Source: Ampelomyces quisqualis (lineage: Eukaryota; Ascomycota; Dothideomycetes; Pleosporales; Phaeosphaeriaceae). From it: DNA of 64,000 nucleotides. The notes beneath the pieces were generated by a model. It did no database searches and had not been told where the DNA came from. It saw only the letters and a program-made list of their open reading frames with translations. Below, piece by piece: positions 11,109 through 20,932 of this stretch (its first letter is position 1; every line of letters begins with the position of its first letter). Both the position numbers and the translations under genes were made by a program. The stretch lies in assembly GCA_018398575.1 (NCBI GenBank), contig JAGTXZ010000018.1:2108001-2172000 (forward strand), written 5' to 3'.

Positions 11109-12301
11109 TTAACGACGAAAGACGCTCATGAAGCTTTTGCGTTTGCTAATTTGTGGTGCGGTCGTTCGTTCTTTGGGAATTGGTGGAGGGCTCAGGTGCG
11201 CATTCGAGTTGGGGCGCTTGCCCATCTTTGAGAGGAGAGGCTCGGACTTCTTGTGGCCGATGTTGCTTTCGACGGCCGCAATGGGTTGGTCGAGGCCCTT
11301 CTCATTCACGGCGACTCCGGAGTCGAGTGGTCCATTGCCAGGAAGCGGAGGGGAGACGACTTCTTGTGCGCCAGGATTAGCCTTGGAAGAGTTGCGAGAC
11401 AACTGGATGCTACTCTTCGCTTTGGAGACAACAGACTTCCGCGAGCTCTTGGTCATAGCCCGCTTCATGCCAGTGCCACACTCGTCGGCTTGTTGTCGCT
11501 CCAGTCGCTCGATGTCGCCGAGAATGGTGTTGCCGTTCATGGCGAGGTTTTCCTCGTGGACCGCGACGAATTTTACAATGCCTCGATCGGGTGTGACGCC
11601 AATCGACTCATGCATGAAGGTTTGGAGTAGCGCAGCATTGCGCTTGTTGGTAGTAGGTTGCAGCTGGACAGGCAAGGCATTGATGGTGAGAACGTAGGTG
11701 GGTTCGAAAGAGCCGCCGAGCAGAAGACAGGCCGAGTGGTTGACGGTGATCATGATGGAGGCTTCGGGCCTCTGGTATCTGGTGGAAAGGTGGTGTGATA
11801 GGTCGGTGACCAGGGTGTACTCGTCCTTGATCTGCGTTGGGTTAGCACAGGCAGAAAACGGAGTAGGGAGATGATCAGACGTACAATCACGTTGGTCCGC
11901 AACTCGGCGACTATTGGTGCGTCTTTGACGATGCGTTCCCGTGCTGACGAACCATGGCCTTCCTTGTACGCAAAGGAGTCCTGGTAGTACTGCGCACGCG
12001 AGCGTGAGGTGAGTGGCCGCAGCTCGCCCAGGGCGTCGCCGGTTGCGCCTCGGGTGGATGGACGCCTCGGGCCATCGTTTGCAAGCTGCTGCTCAAAATC
12101 CAGCACTGAGCGCGGCGACGAGGGAAAAGAAAACTGTGTTGGCGACGGCGAGATGGGGCCTGCAGCTCCTTCAGGCGAGAGCAGCTGGGCGGCGGCCTGC
12201 TTGGGGAATGCTTCGACCACGTTGCCCGAGAAGGTCGAGGTGGACGAGGGCCGCGACATCTTGGTCTGGGTGGATGTGGAGTTGTGGACGGAGTGAGGCA
12301 T
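11109..12301 (-). CDS. MIF/tautomerase-domain protein
   Basis: Two exons on the minus strand (11885-12301 and 11109-11831; intron 53 nt), 379 residues. Residues about 127-245 match the macrophage migration inhibitory factor fold: APIVAELRTNVI, then an exon junction, then DEYTLVTDLSHHLSTRYQRP, ACLLLGGSFEPTYVLTI, FMHESIGVTPDRGIVKFV and NGNTI. The family catalyses keto-enol tautomerisation with a free N-terminal proline. Here the corresponding Pro (about residue 129) is internal, behind a ~125-residue Ser/Pro-rich disordered segment, so classical tautomerase activity would need processing. A ~130-residue basic, Ser/Pro-rich tail ends in RKSFMSVFRR. No signal peptide. A second in-frame ATG (MSRPSSTST) lies 14 residues in. 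The domain call is confident; the function is not. Confidence 0.82.
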
Positions 12302-14748
12302 GCCGTCGACTGGGGGGATGTAGTAGGGATATATGTGGATAGTGGAGAGCGAAATGGCGTCCGGGACTTGTTTGTTTGGTGGTCCAAGGGAGCTGCGAAT
12401 TCCTCAGGACGACCCGGGACTGGCTCTTCGACTAGAGATGGATCAGGAGGAGCGTCGTTCGCCCGTGTAACATGCGGGTTCGATGCTGATACAAGTAGCA
12501 ACGGGGCGTGCTGGGCCAGATGAGGACGGTCGAGATGATATAGTGGCACACAGATTGCCAACATGCTCCCAAGCAGCCAGGCCTAGCCGTCTGCTCGCAC
12601 GACAGCTTCGAGACACACACCGACCCCGTGCGGCATAGCGGGCGTCGAACAGGGACCAAAGCGCCACAAGTACAGGAGCCTCTTCTGCTTGCGGCCAGCG
12701 TCCCACTTGCTGGCGGAGTGGCCTACACTTGTCGCGCCCCCAAGAGCGCCACCAGTGACCAGATGCAGGCCCAGCTGCCACTGCGTTTTGTTGCTACCGT
12801 GTATACGACCACGACCACGACCTACTGGACATGTACTTTGGTCGACTAGCGATGCGTTCGATAGCATGTATCCGTACCCACGGTAGTAATCCCTAGCCTC
12901 TAGCCAGACGCCCACCGTGCCCTTTGTTCCCTTCTCAACACCCTGCCGCGCTTGCAGCAGCCCGGCCCCCACGTATTGCGTCGTCAGATGCCCTCCCGCC
13001 TGGCTCGCACAGCAGCTCGCCCGTGCGACCGTGTGACCCTATTCTCCAGGTTTGCCTGTCGCGCATGAGCGGCCCCGGCAGCAAGCCGAGATGGAAGACA
13101 CAACAAGAAGCATCGCCGAGCTTCCTGCCGCTCACCATCAGCCGCAGCCTACCAAGAGCAGATCCAGCTCACATGCGTCACGATCCAATTGACCCGTTGA
13201 CCAATATCCTTCATTCTTTCCACATCACCACCTCCATCTACTCCGTATCAGCTCTTGTGCTGCCGGTGGGTCTGGGCTCTGGTACTCCGTACAAGGTCGC
13301 CCCCCCCGAGGGCCTCGACCGCAAACGGACACCAGGGATGGTTTGGGCTCAAGCTAGTTCAGGCGTCGAATCGCGATGCCATGTCCCCAAATGTACTGAG
13401 ATACCCCGTGCTGTCAGTCTGCTTTTCGTCAGCACTCAGCACTCAGCACTCAGCACTCCCGCCAGCCACGACAACATTCCGGCGACTATGTAGAGTCCAC
13501 GGGCAAATGAGGACATGTGCGAATAATGCATTCAATCGTCATGTGGACGAGCAGCGGCTTACCCTTCCAATTTCACACTTGTAAGATTCCTTTGTTTGTA
13601 CAACCACTGAGCAGTGACCACCCATTGCCGGCGCATGCTGCATGCACATTGCACGTCAGAACCCTTTGGAGCCGTGGATCGATCATGCCGTGTAATGGAT
13701 TAGCCTAGTAGCTCCACAGAGTACAAGGGTACGCTCATTCCCAACGGCTGGCTGTAGCTTTCGCACTCGCATTTCCAGAGTCCGCCTGGTCCCAGGTCGC
13801 GCCATTATTGCCGCATCCGTTCATTTTATCGGCAACCTTTACTTACAGTCGGAACCCCCGGTATGACCATATCCAGGGGTAGAATACCAGTAAATATCGC
13901 TCTACGGAGGTGACCATCAGGAGATTACCCACTTGGCGATGACCTCTGGAGGTCCCTTGGAATCGCCCACAGTTTTAGACTTTGCCAAGGTTTTGCTTCA
14001 AAAAAGGGTCTAGAACTACTTTTGTCCTAACCTTATTAGTACATCGGATACATCTTTGGATATTGTGGCGTGCTGCATATATCCTTATCCTAACAAATTA
14101 TTGTACAATACGGTCGAAATAAAAGTACATTGGAGGTACTGTATCACGTCCATTGTAACAATTGGTGGCGCTCAGCGATCTTTTGGTGGAGACGCTCACG
14201 ATGATTAGTAGACTGCTGTGAAGGCCATTACTAAGAAATTGCTACCAGTTTTGAAATATATCGTCCATGCGGAGTTGTCGCTATCTTGGGTATAGCGTTG
14301 AAGCGGACATGATACTGTATCCTTACATCAGCCGATCGTTACACCGGGGGTTCCGATTGTACTACAACAACAAATGCCACCAGCGCCACCACGGCTGCGC
14401 ATGTGGCATGACGAAGGAGACCCAGAGCGCCGATGCAGGACGTTGGCGGTACATGGAGCCTAGGAGTCAGGACAAGCAAGTCTTTCATGTGCACAGCGTA
14501 CATGGTTCAACGCGTTGCCAGTTTCGCCGGCTCCAACGCGCACCAAAAAAAAATCGATAATGTTGGCATAGAACAAACTTTTTGTGGGCTGCCTCGTGGT
14601 CGACTAGCTCAAGCCTCATGCTAACGAGCATGGAACTAAGCCGCCTCTTCGGTCGAAGTCAAAGATACATCCGAGGCTCATGATTATGCAGAACGGGTCA
14701 TCGGAAAGATACCTACTTGCCCGCAGTATGTTCAGATCGATCTTGCAT
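12302..14748. other. Intergenic, no supportable gene
   Basis: About 2.4 kb. Frames near 12,583-12,972 and 12,924-13,493 look non-coding (biased composition, no domain). From about 13,980 to 14,260 the sequence is AT-richer with many TA steps and stops in all frames, possibly a decayed repeat. A 7-bp tandem repeat sits at 13431-13458. Confidence 0.45.
13431..13458. repeat. 7-bp tandem repeat (AGCACTC)x4
   Basis: Four perfect copies of agcactc in tandem, non-coding. Confidence 0.9.
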
Positions 14749-14846
14749 GGACGTCTAGCTTGCATTTTGCGTGAAGTGAGCACAGTGGTTTGGAATGACG
14801 TGATCATGTGAGAGCGCGTCAGGCTCAAGCGGGGGACTCTTGCCGT
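14749..14846 (-). repeat. Copy B of the ~97 bp inverted duplication
   Basis: Reverse-complement copy of 5325-5421. It lies about 90 bp upstream of the CENP-X start, so here it occupies promoter or 5' leader sequence. It holds the motif tgacgtgatcatgtgag. Differences from copy A are scattered single substitutions and one extra base in a run of five G. Confidence 0.85.
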
Positions 14847-14934
14847 GTCCACCGACACTTGCTTAACACGCGTTTGTCCACACACAAACACCCCACATCT
14901 GACCAGCTCAACACGAAACACAGCATTTCCCGCA

Positions 14935-15450
14935 ATGCCACCCAAGACCGCTGCCGCAAAGACTGCGCCGCGGAAAGGTCCCCAATTCCAACCGCCGCGA
15001 CCAGTGAAGGGGGCAGCACAGGGCTCTGCTGCTACAAAACGCGCGCAGACAAGCGCCGCAAAGAAGTCTGCAACGAGAGCTCCGCAGCCGGTCGCCGAGA
15101 TCATCTCCTCGGATGATGAAGAGCACGACGAGAATGACGACGACCTGATGGAAGACGCGCCTTCCCCAGCTCGCAACGCGAGACCAGCGCCGGCTGTGCC
15201 AGCGGACAACCCGATCCCACCACCGCTCCTTGCGCGACTGCTTTATGAAAACTTTGAGGATCCCAACACGCAGATACAAAAGGGTGCGATGAGCTTGGTC
15301 GGCAAGTACATGGAGATTTTCGTGCGCGAAGCCTTTGCCCGGGCCAAGAATGAGCGCGAGCTGAGCGTCAAGGCTGGAGGCATTTCGGATGGCTTCCTGC
15401 AGGTGGAGGACTTGGAGAAGTTGGCTCCACAACTGGTGTTGGACTTTTGA
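14935..15450 (+). CDS. mhf2: Centromere protein X / Mhf2 histone-fold protein
   Basis: Single exon of 171 residues. The C-terminal 75 residues (PPLLARLLYENF..., ALVGKYMEIFVREAFARA-like helix, FLQVEDLEKLAPQLVLDF) match CENP-X, the small histone-fold subunit that pairs with CENP-S/Mhf1. The dimer works at kinetochores and with the FANCM/Fml1 helicase in DNA repair (family knowledge). The first ~95 residues are Lys/Ala/Pro-rich and disordered with an acidic patch (SSDDEEHDENDDDLMED), longer than the compact animal protein. The start chosen is the ATG in 'cgcaatgcc'; upstream in-frame codons lack ATG. The stop lies right after the conserved LVLDF end. The divergent-repeat copy B lies directly upstream. 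Confidence 0.88.
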   Translation: MPPKTAAAKTAPRKGPQFQPPRPVKGAAQGSAATKRAQTSAAKKSATRAPQPVAEIISSDDEEHDENDDDLMEDAPSPARNARPAPAVPADNPIPPPLLARLLYENFEDPNTQIQKGAMSLVGKYMEIFVREAFARAKNERELSVKAGGISDGFLQVEDLEKLAPQLVLDF

Positions 15451-16467
15451 GTGACAGGTCGTGGAACGTTTTGACAGGCAGGGATGACGCGTCCAGGACG
15501 TGGCGCGCAAGAGATCGGGACGATCCTGGAAATGTACGGAGTATGCTTCAGCCCAATTGTGCCGGTGCAAGAGCTGTGCGATGGCGCCCACGGCACGTTG
15601 CGGTGCCGCATGATCAGAAGATCTACGCATTCATGATGGAGCATGGCTTGATTTCGCAGCCTGGAACTGGATTCGGGAACCTCTCTTGGCTTCTGGCATG
15701 TTTGGAACACTGCACAGTATAGCCCAGATGGACTCGACACAGTTCTGCGCGCACCGCCTGAAAAGAAGCCTCAGTCAAGGAATCTGCAATTTCGCACACT
15801 GTGTTTCCGTTAACGGTTTGGTGGTTTTCCGGGCGTGGTCGGGCCTGAAGCACGCTCAAACGCAGACGGAACAGGGACTGCTTCGCACTCGCAACATCCG
15901 AGGTGAACCCTGTCAATACCACGAGTTACTCATCTCAACTGCGCACAACAGACTCGAGTTTATGAATGCTTTCAACTCTTTGAGGGACCGTGTTCGATCG
16001 CCGCTTTCAATTGAATATACGTTGCTAGATTATCCAGTGCTGTCAATCGCTCCAAATAGTGGCCCGTGGTGTCTGCCTGTAGCCTCGTGTGCCATGGCGA
16101 GGAGGCTGAAGCAGTCATAGCACATAACTTGTCGCAGAACCACGTCCATGTATCGGAATAGCCACTAACCGCCGGCTTGCCACCTGGGCAAAACGCAATG
16201 ACCCAGCGATTCGAAGCCGCTGTGTATGCCTTAAGATGCCTCGTCTCAGGCGCACACTTTTTCTAACCATCTGCTCCTGCTCACGTCTTGCTGCTGCATT
16301 TCATTTTCATCGTTTTTTCTTTCACCTCCGCGGTCCTTTACCTTCGTAATACCTGGCTAGCCCAGCTTCACTTTAGAGCGCGAGTCGCCTTTTACCTTTC
16401 CCTCTCCGACCTTCTACACTAGTAATTTATCCGGTCCAATTTCGAAAAGAACAATATCACATTCAAA
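15451..16467. other. Intergenic; pyrimidine-rich leader of the cupredoxin gene
   Basis: No supportable gene. From about 16,260 to 16,430 the top strand is strongly pyrimidine-rich (tttcattttcatcg, ttctttcacctcc), typical of fungal core promoters and 5' leaders just upstream of highly expressed genes. Confidence 0.5.
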
Positions 16468-17319
16468 ATGTATTTCTCAAGAGCAGCCGTAGTATCTGCC
16501 CTAATGGGCTTCGTGGCAGCACAGGCTTCCATCGACTCCATTCTGGCATCCGAAACAGCCTCAGCACCTGGAAGCACGGCGACTGGAGTATTAGGATCAA
16601 CTACACCCGCTGGCATGGTCAACACACACATCGTCAACGTCGGTGGGCCCAACGGTTCGCTCATATTCTCACCATCTAATGTGAGGGCGCAAGCTGGGGA
16701 CATGATCCAGTTTCAGTTCCACGCAAAGGTAAATATGCAAGACTAGGAAAAGTGGTAGTCGATGCTAATCAAGCACACAGAACCACTCCGTTGCGCAGTC
16801 TACATTCGATGAGCCGTGTGTACCTATCCAGAACGTGATGGCCAACAAGACCGACGCCTTCTACTCTGGCTTCATGCCCACCAACGCCACATTCGAATCC
16901 ACCGCCAACATCCTGACCTATACCATCCGTGTCAAGGATGACAAGCCAGTGTGGTTCTACTGTTCACAGGGCAAGCATTGCCAGGCCGGTATGGTTGGTG
17001 CAGTCAACGCGTAAGTTCTCTTCTATTCAAAGTCTACATGAGCCGCGGCTAACTCTTCTCCAGTCCCGAATCAGGCAACAAAACTATGGCAGCTTTCGTC
17101 GCCCTTGCCGCTCAAGCCCCTGAAAACCTGAGCCCCGGCCAGACTACTGGCTCCGGATCGGGTGGAGCCTCTCCCTCTGGCACAGTCCCTGGCAACACTC
17201 CCATCTCTCCATCCGGAGCCAACCCTGCCCAGCAGAGCATCAACGCCGCGCCCGTCATCAGCCGCCAGTCCTTCTTCGGTTTGGGTGCGGCTGCCGTCGC
17301 CGCTTTCGCGATCTTATAG
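16468..17319 (+). CDS. Secreted GPI-anchored cupredoxin (plastocyanin-like, Ser-rich surface protein)
   Basis: Three exons: 16468-16728, 16781-17010, 17064-17319; 248 residues. The N-terminal signal peptide is MYFSRAAVVSALMGFVAAQA. The single cupredoxin domain covers about residues 50-175. Type-I copper ligands look present: His89 (NHSVAQS), Cys148 (WFYCSQG), His153 (GKHC) and Met158 (QAGM). A Gly/Ser/Pro-rich spacer follows, then a hydrophobic C-terminus (FFGLGAAAVAAFAIL) preceded by small residues, as expected for a GPI signal. Fungal proteins of this architecture sit on the wall or membrane surface and are often called extracellular serine-rich proteins. Whether copper is bound and what it is used for is not known from sequence. 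Intron phases are consistent. Confidence 0.88.
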
Positions 17320-17847
17320 ACAGCCAGTGATCGTGTCTTTTAATCTGTTGAGCACGCGCGGGGGGGCGTAGATGCAAGAGAAATATTTATGATACCATTC
17401 TTCTGATGACTCACTTGGCTCAAGCGAAGATCGAGCTCTGGAGCTTTAAGATTTGTGTTGTTTCGTGAAATTGGGAATTGTCCTGAGGACGAGTGATGGG
17501 AAAATCTTCGGGCCAATAGATACCATAGTAGGGGCTGATGACATACGAAGTATGTTGAGGTTGAAAAGTGTCTGCTCGCTTCATCGCATGCGCTTACGTG
17601 ACCGTGCCTGCACCCCACACTTGAGCTTTCTTCTTCCAACCTTCACGTGCGTCCTGTCGACGAACCATCAGCGAGTGCAACACACCATAAAGGCTCCCGC
17701 AATGATAGGCTTTGAGATAAGCGCGGCTGTGGATATGCTGTCTCGGGTGCTGCGGGATGAGATGGCTTACGTTGCATTTGACCTTTTCACAGCGTCGGTG
17801 CTTCATGGGCAGTCTCCTTCAAACGTCCACCGCTCAGAAGCCTCGAT
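17320..17847. other. Intergenic
   Basis: About 530 bp with no supportable gene. Holds the 3' region of the cupredoxin gene and the promoter of the APH-like gene. Confidence 0.45.
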
Positions 17848-18990
17848 ATGTCGACAGCCTCATCTACTTCAGATTTCTGGATCCGCATGGGGCTGAGAGA
17901 GTGCGATAGGTTGCGATGCATGAGCATTGTGCAACGCAGGTACTCTGGGTGTAAAGTGCAAGAGTTTGAAGAACAGGGATATTGCAGCCTCACACTACTT
18001 GTGTCCGCCCCTGACGAGATTGCGTCATCAAGTCATAAAGATGGGAACGTCAGTCGCAGAATCGATTGGGGAGCAATTCCACCGCTCATCGTCCAGCTCA
18101 GACCCGCTCAGCATGCACTCGACATTGGTGTTGCCCGCGCGGCTAGAGAGGCATATTCCTCACTAGCACCATCCACACATCAGCTAGATCTCATGCTACC
18201 GGGACAGCTATGTGTGTACGAGATGAATAGAATGCCTGGCACATCACTGTCTCGACTTCTACCCCGTATTCCATCTACGGACTCCATACTGCAGAAGAAG
18301 GAAGAACAGCTCATCGAGAGTTTCGCCAGGTTCATGGCCCAGAGCTGGCAATCTGCAGCCGAGTGGTCGAACACGGCTCGCACTGCAAGAGCTGATTCCC
18401 CCATGGAGGATCTATCGACAATGTTGTCAAGATGCACGGGGTCAGTAGGCTTGAGTGTCGTCCAGAGACTCGAGAAACTCGGTCGCGAGCTGCCTGATGT
18501 ACCACTGAAAGGAAAAGCCAAGGCTACTCTGGCTCGTATCAAAGCCCTGACTAATTATCCGGTTGTATTGAACCACGGCGACTTGATTCCATCCAACATC
18601 CTGGTGGATGAGGACACATGGGAAGTCACTGGCCTGGTAGACTGGGCAGAAGCGGAATACTTACCTTTTGGTACATGCTTATACGGGCTCGAGCACTTGC
18701 TTGGGTACTTTAGGCCGCTTACAGAAGACCTCGCGCTAGCTTGTAAAGATACGCCGTCATTTGTGTACTATAAGGACGCGGCTCGACTTCGTGAGCTGTT
18801 CTGGACTCGACTGCTCGACTTGTTACCGGAGCTCAATACACGACAAGAGGATCTCAGAACGGTGAGAGATTTGGGCGTACTGCTTTGGTATGGGTATGCG
18901 TGGGACGACGGTGCAATCAACAGAGTCGTCAATGAGACAGACGATGTGGTAGAAGTGGCATGCTTGCGAGCATTTCTGGCCGTCACGTAG
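17848..18990 (+). CDS. Aminoglycoside phosphotransferase (APH)-fold protein
   Basis: Single exon of 380 residues. The catalytic-loop motif is NHGDLIPSNILVDE (about residue 242), matching the HxDxxxxN pattern of APH/choline-kinase-like enzymes, followed by the metal-binding DWAEAEYLPFG that replaces the kinase DFG. The C-terminal helical region continues in the usual way. Filamentous fungi carry many such paralogues with unknown small-molecule or protein substrates; drug resistance is not implied. The N-terminal lobe is short and its ATP-binding lysine region is hard to recognise. The start ATG gives MSTASSTSDFWIRMG. A later ATG at residue 14 is possible. No signal peptide or membrane segment. 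Confidence 0.8.
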   Translation: MSTASSTSDFWIRMGLRECDRLRCMSIVQRRYSGCKVQEFEEQGYCSLTLLVSAPDEIASSSHKDGNVSRRIDWGAIPPLIVQLRPAQHALDIGVARAAREAYSSLAPSTHQLDLMLPGQLCVYEMNRMPGTSLSRLLPRIPSTDSILQKKEEQLIESFARFMAQSWQSAAEWSNTARTARADSPMEDLSTMLSRCTGSVGLSVVQRLEKLGRELPDVPLKGKAKATLARIKALTNYPVVLNHGDLIPSNILVDEDTWEVTGLVDWAEAEYLPFGTCLYGLEHLLGYFRPLTEDLALACKDTPSFVYYKDAARLRELFWTRLLDLLPELNTRQEDLRTVRDLGVLLWYGYAWDDGAINRVVNETDDVVEVACLRAFLAVT

Positions 18991-19509
18991 GGACGGACAC
19001 CGCGGCTAAGGCTGGTTCCCTAGCAAACTGTCTTTCATTTCGTCTAGTCTGATTGGAATGTGTGACGGTGACTCTGGAGACCACATGGGCACCTAGCCGT
19101 CGTTTGCACCAATGCACCATGACGTTTGGGCTCGTCGCGTTGCGTCTGTTTACCGTCGCGCCTGCCCGATTGATGATCAGACCTGCACCTTCTTATTTGT
19201 ACGCCGGCAACTTCAAACAATTTGTTTTCGATTCATGTTTTGAGATGTTTTACGTCGTCGTACCGCAGATTACGCTCTAGACTTTGCATCCAATTCACTT
19301 CACCACACGTGCACAGAGTCACACCGCCAACAAATTTCGCACTGTGACGATAACGAAGTGTCCAACCATTTGGACTTTTTCCGATCAAGAAAAGACATAA
19401 TCTGAACAACAGAGGTTAGTACCACTGTCATCTGTTGTCTGCTGCTTGCTGACTATACAAAGCCATACAAAACGAGTCGGATGTGGAGCGCGGCAGTGCA
19501 TAAAGCACA
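18991..19509. other. Intergenic
   Basis: About 520 bp, promoter of the following gene; no gene seen. Contains a cacgtg E-box near 19306. Confidence 0.4.
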
Positions 19510-20775
19510 ATGTCTCAACGGAACAGCACTCGCATCATTCATGGTGAAGTAGAGTACCGCGAAAGAATTCGTTCTCAGCGACGTCGCTCCAGAAAATCCT
19601 CCAGCGCTTTCCTCACGCCGCAGCTTCCACTCGCAGCCTTGAGCACTTCGCCCTCCAGCTCCGGCGGGATGGAAGATATCAGTCTGACTTCTCCGTCCGT
19701 CGGTGAATCCGTACAACAACGCGCGTCCAACACCCCCAAGCGCACACCTGAACCGTGTGTACCAGAGCGAACTCTTTCGTCTGCGGTTCGCCGTCTGGTC
19801 GCGAGACCTAGGCCATCCAAAGGCAGCGCAAATGACCCCATCCTCCTGGATGAGTATTCACCGCGTCGCAAACCACTTTCTCTCCCGACTCGTCAAGAAA
19901 CATCGCAGGAACCCTACAAGTCCCAGAATCGACACCGGCAAATGAAGAAACCACTACCACCTCGACGGGCACTCGCTCTCAAGCCGAATAACGGAGGCAC
20001 ATTCACTGGCGACAAAGGCAACGACATGTGCAAGATGGTGAACGCCAAAGCAGCAGTGATTCATAGAATTCCACCTGTACCTCAAAGCAATATTGGCTAC
20101 GGCATGCCATTCGAGGTCCAATATCCCAAATCAGCACAATTCCTAGCTAAGCAGCCCGCCCCCGCCGCCCAGCACCAGTCCCCTTACACCCACTACCACG
20201 CAAACATGGGCGTATCCTTGAGCGGTGAATCAGAAGACATGCTCCGCAAGCGCGCCCTCGAACACATCCGCGAGTCCTCGCGACCCCAGCATCTTAAGAA
20301 GATGCCGTCCAACGACCCAGACGAAACAAGCGCATCCGAAACCGACGCACCACGACCCGAAAAGAAACTCGCCGTCTACCAAGACCCAAACGATTGTATT
20401 TCTCCGCTCGTCAGACAGAGTGCCCTGATCACGTCCCTCCTGCAGGTTTACCCGCGATCGGCGGATCCGATGGGCTTGAGAGAAGATCTCTGCATGTTAG
20501 TCAGTGTGCACAATCGAGGCGTGGAGGCGTGGATCAAGGGCGAGGCGAGGAAGAATCATGGCGATGGTACGGTCGCGAGGGCGCGGAGGGCTGTGGATGG
20601 GTCGTTGGCGGAACAGAGCGAGCGGCGCAAACGAGACGAGGAGGTGCGGCGTTTGTTGAGTGCGCAGGCGGGGATTTGGGCGGATGGGAGTGGCGAGGGT
20701 GTCGTGGATGTTTTCGCCGCGGGAGAGGGGCTCGAGCTGGATGTAACTGCGAGAGCAGAAGGGGGGCCTGGGTAG
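19510..20775 (+). CDS. Hypothetical protein, largely disordered
   Basis: Single exon of 421 residues, not recognised. The first ~240 residues are rich in Arg, Ser and Pro and probably disordered, with proline-rich phrases (PLPPRRALALKP). The region about 300-400 looks folded and helical: DPNDCISPLVRQSALITSLL, then a stretch with SVHNRGVEAWIKGEARK and a charged helix EQSERRKRDEEVRRLL. No signal peptide or membrane segment. It is convergent with SDA1, with 157 bp between the stop codons. The long open frame and a start in good context (acaatgtc) support a real gene. The folded C-terminal module is where homology searching would be most informative. Confidence 0.65.
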   Translation: MSQRNSTRIIHGEVEYRERIRSQRRRSRKSSSAFLTPQLPLAALSTSPSSSGGMEDISLTSPSVGESVQQRASNTPKRTPEPCVPERTLSSAVRRLVARPRPSKGSANDPILLDEYSPRRKPLSLPTRQETSQEPYKSQNRHRQMKKPLPPRRALALKPNNGGTFTGDKGNDMCKMVNAKAAVIHRIPPVPQSNIGYGMPFEVQYPKSAQFLAKQPAPAAQHQSPYTHYHANMGVSLSGESEDMLRKRALEHIRESSRPQHLKKMPSNDPDETSASETDAPRPEKKLAVYQDPNDCISPLVRQSALITSLLQVYPRSADPMGLREDLCMLVSVHNRGVEAWIKGEARKNHGDGTVARARRAVDGSLAEQSERRKRDEEVRRLLSAQAGIWADGSGEGVVDVFAAGEGLELDVTARAEGGPG

Positions 20776-20932
20776 GTGGCATGTGGTTGAGTCAAGGGAC
20801 GGCGAGGAAGCATCTGTAGTAGTATGAGCGCCTCGCGCGGCCGTGTACGGCTCAAGTCCACGTATAGCGACATCACTTGCATCCATGTGCAATCTAGAAT
20901 GCACGTATATTTCGGGTATCTACCAACTTCTT

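Noticed and set aside
12009..12564. Several overlapping frames around the MIF gene's 5' end
   Set aside because: Shadows of the Ser/Pro-rich MIF N-terminus; no domains.
14616..15630. Long minus-strand frames opposite CENP-X
   Set aside because: They overlap the conserved histone-fold gene and have no family resemblance.
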